Positions 40,275 through 64,000 of a stretch of DNA of 64,000 nucleotides are shown here, in pieces. The stretch is taken from positions 16,920,946-16,984,945 of the forward strand of contig CM032794.1 in the NCBI GenBank assembly GCA_019155185.1, in the 5' to 3' direction. Under the pieces are notes generated by a model that was not told where the DNA came from, did not search any database, and saw only the letters and a program-made list of their open reading frames with translations. Source of the DNA: Beaufortia kweichowensis. Lineage: Eukaryota; Chordata; Actinopteri; Cypriniformes; Gastromyzontidae. A program made the position numbers and the translations under genes. The first letter of the stretch is position 1. The number at the start of each line of letters is the position of its first letter.

Positions 40275-42104
40275 ACTATTATTGATCATAATCATAGTCA
40301 TCTTTGCACAAAAGAAAAAAAAGGTGTATTTCTCTATCCGAACCCCTTTAACCCAACAGCAAAGAGGCTGACAAGAAACATAAAAATTACAGCAATGAAA
40401 AACTTATGTAAATACAAATAATCAACCCTGAAGAAAAATAAACAATACTAAAGATAATTGGATCCCCAGCACCTTAAACAAATGATCATTTGTGAGAACA
40501 GCAAAATACATGACAAAAAAGATAATCATTATTTTCTATGAAGATATAAAACACACATGTGCACGGTTGTCCCCAAACAGGTGACAGACTTTATAAGGAG
40601 ACACGATCCCCTCATCTTTAAATAACAACAAAGGTGACAGTGCACCCAATATCAGCTAGAGGATGCATGCAAGCATGTACAGTTCAGCAAAGATGGATGA
40701 ATGGATGGATACACACTTTACGCATCAGTGTACCTCCCCTTTTCCTGCTTTAATCCAGACATATTTGCTGGTTCCTTTATTCTTGAACCCCCAGTCTGTT
40801 TTTGCACAAATTATGTCTGAACTTTCAATAGTGAAAATGATAATGCCAACAAAATATTGGAATTAACAAGAACCTATTGATGAAGGTTCCAGCCGATATT
40901 TGACTCTTTGCTGCAGGTCTCAAGGCTACGTGTTAATACCGTCTCTGCATTAAATATGAAATTAAGCAAGCCTTTTGGTTGGTTATGCAGATACGATACT
41001 CCATTAGCATCATCATCTCAATCGCTCAACGTTTTCATAGAGAGTGTACCATTAAAGGCATAACGCCATATAACCGCCACCTCCAGACAGGACGGAGATG
41101 TAAAGTTCTTGAATCGTATCAACAGGCAGGGTGATGGATGCTGAGCTTAACACATCAGTTCCTTAGTCACAACAATGGCATGGGAATGATTAGTTGCATT
41201 GATAGAGAGTCCTCATGTAATTTCCAGTGATTTTTCTTAATATGAGGAGAGTTCTTGCTGTCCCACAATCCTTAAAATAGGGCAAAAGTGTGAAAGCTTC
41301 AGTGGGAGTCATACGGTGCTTTTACTGACATTCTTTACACAAAGGCAGAGTACGATCAAGTACACGAGACCACAAAAATAGTTTTTCCTAGGAATATTAA
41401 AACATAATCATTGGTAAATACAACAATAAAACATTTAATTTCTATAAGAAAATAAAAAGGCAACAGAAATACACCCATTCCAGTGCAGCGAATCTAAACC
41501 CAGCCGATTAAGAATTAAAATCACTTAAACCATAATTTACAGTCCTCTCAGTATTGATCAAGTGTGCTGGCCCTTCAATGAATAATGGTGAGGTGTGACC
41601 CTGTTTACAGAATAAGAGATGCTGGGAGAGTTTGTGTGTGTGTTTGTGTCTCTGAGGGAAAAACATCAGTCCTCTGTCCTAAACTGCCCACTTCCACCCT
41701 GTGAATACCTCAGGGATCAATGGCCACCCCTCTTTTCAAGTTTGGTATTTGGATGCTCTCCATCCTACTAGGCAAAAAGTGTGTTTGTGTGCATGTGTGT
41801 GTGAAGACGTTAAGACCGAAATGAGCCAAGAACAGCAGAAACAAACCTTTAACTTGTCTCCTTTCTGACGGACAACCAGGGACACTGATCGGAGAACCTG
41901 CAGTGTTTACGCTTACAGACGTTCCCAAAACTCCCTAATCTCAGTATGTAGGATTGAAGGGCCTGATCTTAAACCTGTCTGTACCTATCCACACCAGCAG
42001 TATACATTGTGTTAAGAGTAGTGGCAATTTTCTCCACTCCCACCTGCTCTGAGACTCTTGTCAAATGCTACTTTTTCCACTTTCTGCATTTCATTTCTCT
42101 GATC

Positions 42105-63067
<20,963 letters not shown>

Positions 63068-64000
63068 CTGTAACAAGAGAGTACACAGGAATCAGACATA
63101 TGAACATACAGATCAAATATGAAATATATGATCTTATTCTTAAAACTCCTCGTAACAACCAAATGTAGTTAAGATCATTGTGTGTATCGATGAATGTTTC
63201 TGTCAAACGGATAAAGCTGGTCAGACGGGAGCATCTTAAACACAGCATCAGAAGACACTTATATCCGTCCACATTCTCACACGCACGCACACCCCCACAC
63301 GTACTGATAGCTGTACCAGACTGATTCACAAGAGCCATATTCACATGAAAATATGGCTACATTCACACAACAGCAGAATATGACTGACAGTCATTTTCAG
63401 TGTGTTAACTTACAGTTATGTTCACATGAAATTTAGTTACGAAAACACATAAGACTGTCGATTGAATTCTTTAATTCTCTGCGCGCATGCACAGTAGCTG
63501 AAGCAACCTCAAAAAGTGTGTTTAGTTTAGGTGTTAGTGCAGTTTGAGCTGAAGAAACTAATTTATGATACAGTCAGGTTTAACTGTTGGTCAGAATTAT
63601 GTTATTTATTTGTGATTTTAGCAAACAATAGTCGAGATATTAGTCTTCCCCCATTCAAGCAGATAGAACTGTGGTCTTGCTATGATTGTAATAGCTGCCT
63701 GAAGGCGTTGCAAAAGTGACTTTGGATCTACTCAGTATAAAGAGTTACAAGTTTCAAATGCACTGCTGGTATAAGTTAAACACAAATTTAAAGAGAAGCC
63801 AGCAGCCTCAGTTGTTTGTATAAAGACTTTCTGATTTTATGGAAGTTCCATGTTTTATGTATTCTGTACTGTATCCATCTGTAGACAGATTTAGCTGATT
63901 CTACTGTAATATGTACAGCACAATCTGAAAATTACTTTCTTCCGTAAATACAGTTGTCGGTCTTAAACACAGGTTGAGTAAATGTAGGTTAAGAAAAGCA
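63068..64000. other. mark2 intron 1, right edge of window
   Basis: The first mark2 exon seen starts at 63067 after a good acceptor (CTTGTTACAG), so this is intron. No MARK2 N-terminal peptide (human MSSARTPLPTL type) was found, so the first coding exon and promoter lie beyond 64000. Nothing else is recognisable. Confidence 0.55.

Overview
This window looks like teleost nuclear DNA, probably from a cyprinid-like fish. The genes are spread over many short GT-AG exons, the non-coding DNA is AT-rich, and typical fish interspersed repeats are present: tRNA-derived SINE tails, short TIR elements and a LINE reverse-transcriptase remnant. The gene set corresponds to human 11q12.3-q13.1: BATF2-ARL2, SNHG1, B3GAT3 and NAA40-RCOR2-MARK2. 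Gene identities come from translating exons by eye and checking that splice phases close. No database search was run.

Layout. 1-900: no gene seen. 1228-3126 (-): batf2, a three-exon bZIP factor. 3981-7363: arl2 (+, 5228-6527), preceded by four evenly spaced CCAAT boxes and bracketed by a duplicated repeat of about 430 bp. 7485-7740: LINE remnant. 9450-12960 (-): a spliced non-coding gene matching SNHG1. It carries ten recognisable C/D-box snoRNAs, one per intron, in the order SNORD25, 26, 27, (an intron with none found), 29, 30, 22, then four copies of SNORD31. 14698-16263 (-), possibly extending to 17440: a protein gene I do not recognise. 19559-22238 (-): b3gat3, five exons. 23693-28263 (-): naa40, eight exons. 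28264-33786: intergenic DNA and the probable rcor2 5' region, with repeats. 33787-38730 (+): rcor2, twelve coding exons. 42105-63067 (-): mark2, eighteen coding exons seen, with the first coding exon off the right edge. rcor2 and mark2 converge tail to tail, with about 0.55 kb between their poly(A) signals.

Functions. The genes are mostly independent housekeeping or developmental loci: rRNA 2'-O-methylation guides (snhg1), the proteoglycan linker glucuronosyltransferase (b3gat3), the histone H4/H2A N-terminal acetyltransferase (naa40), the LSD1-complex corepressor (rcor2), a polarity kinase (mark2), a tubulin-folding GTPase (arl2) and an immune-type bZIP factor (batf2). I saw no bacterial-type gene clusters or CRISPR arrays.

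The most notable items are the duplicated SNORD31 pairs inside snhg1, the unrecognised gene with a possible microsatellite-coded Arg-Glu tract, the NF-Y-like CCAAT array at about 41 bp spacing upstream of arl2, a facing pair of CTCF-like motifs in a mark2 intron, a GC-AG intron in mark2, and 94-bp inverted repeats around naa40 exon 1.
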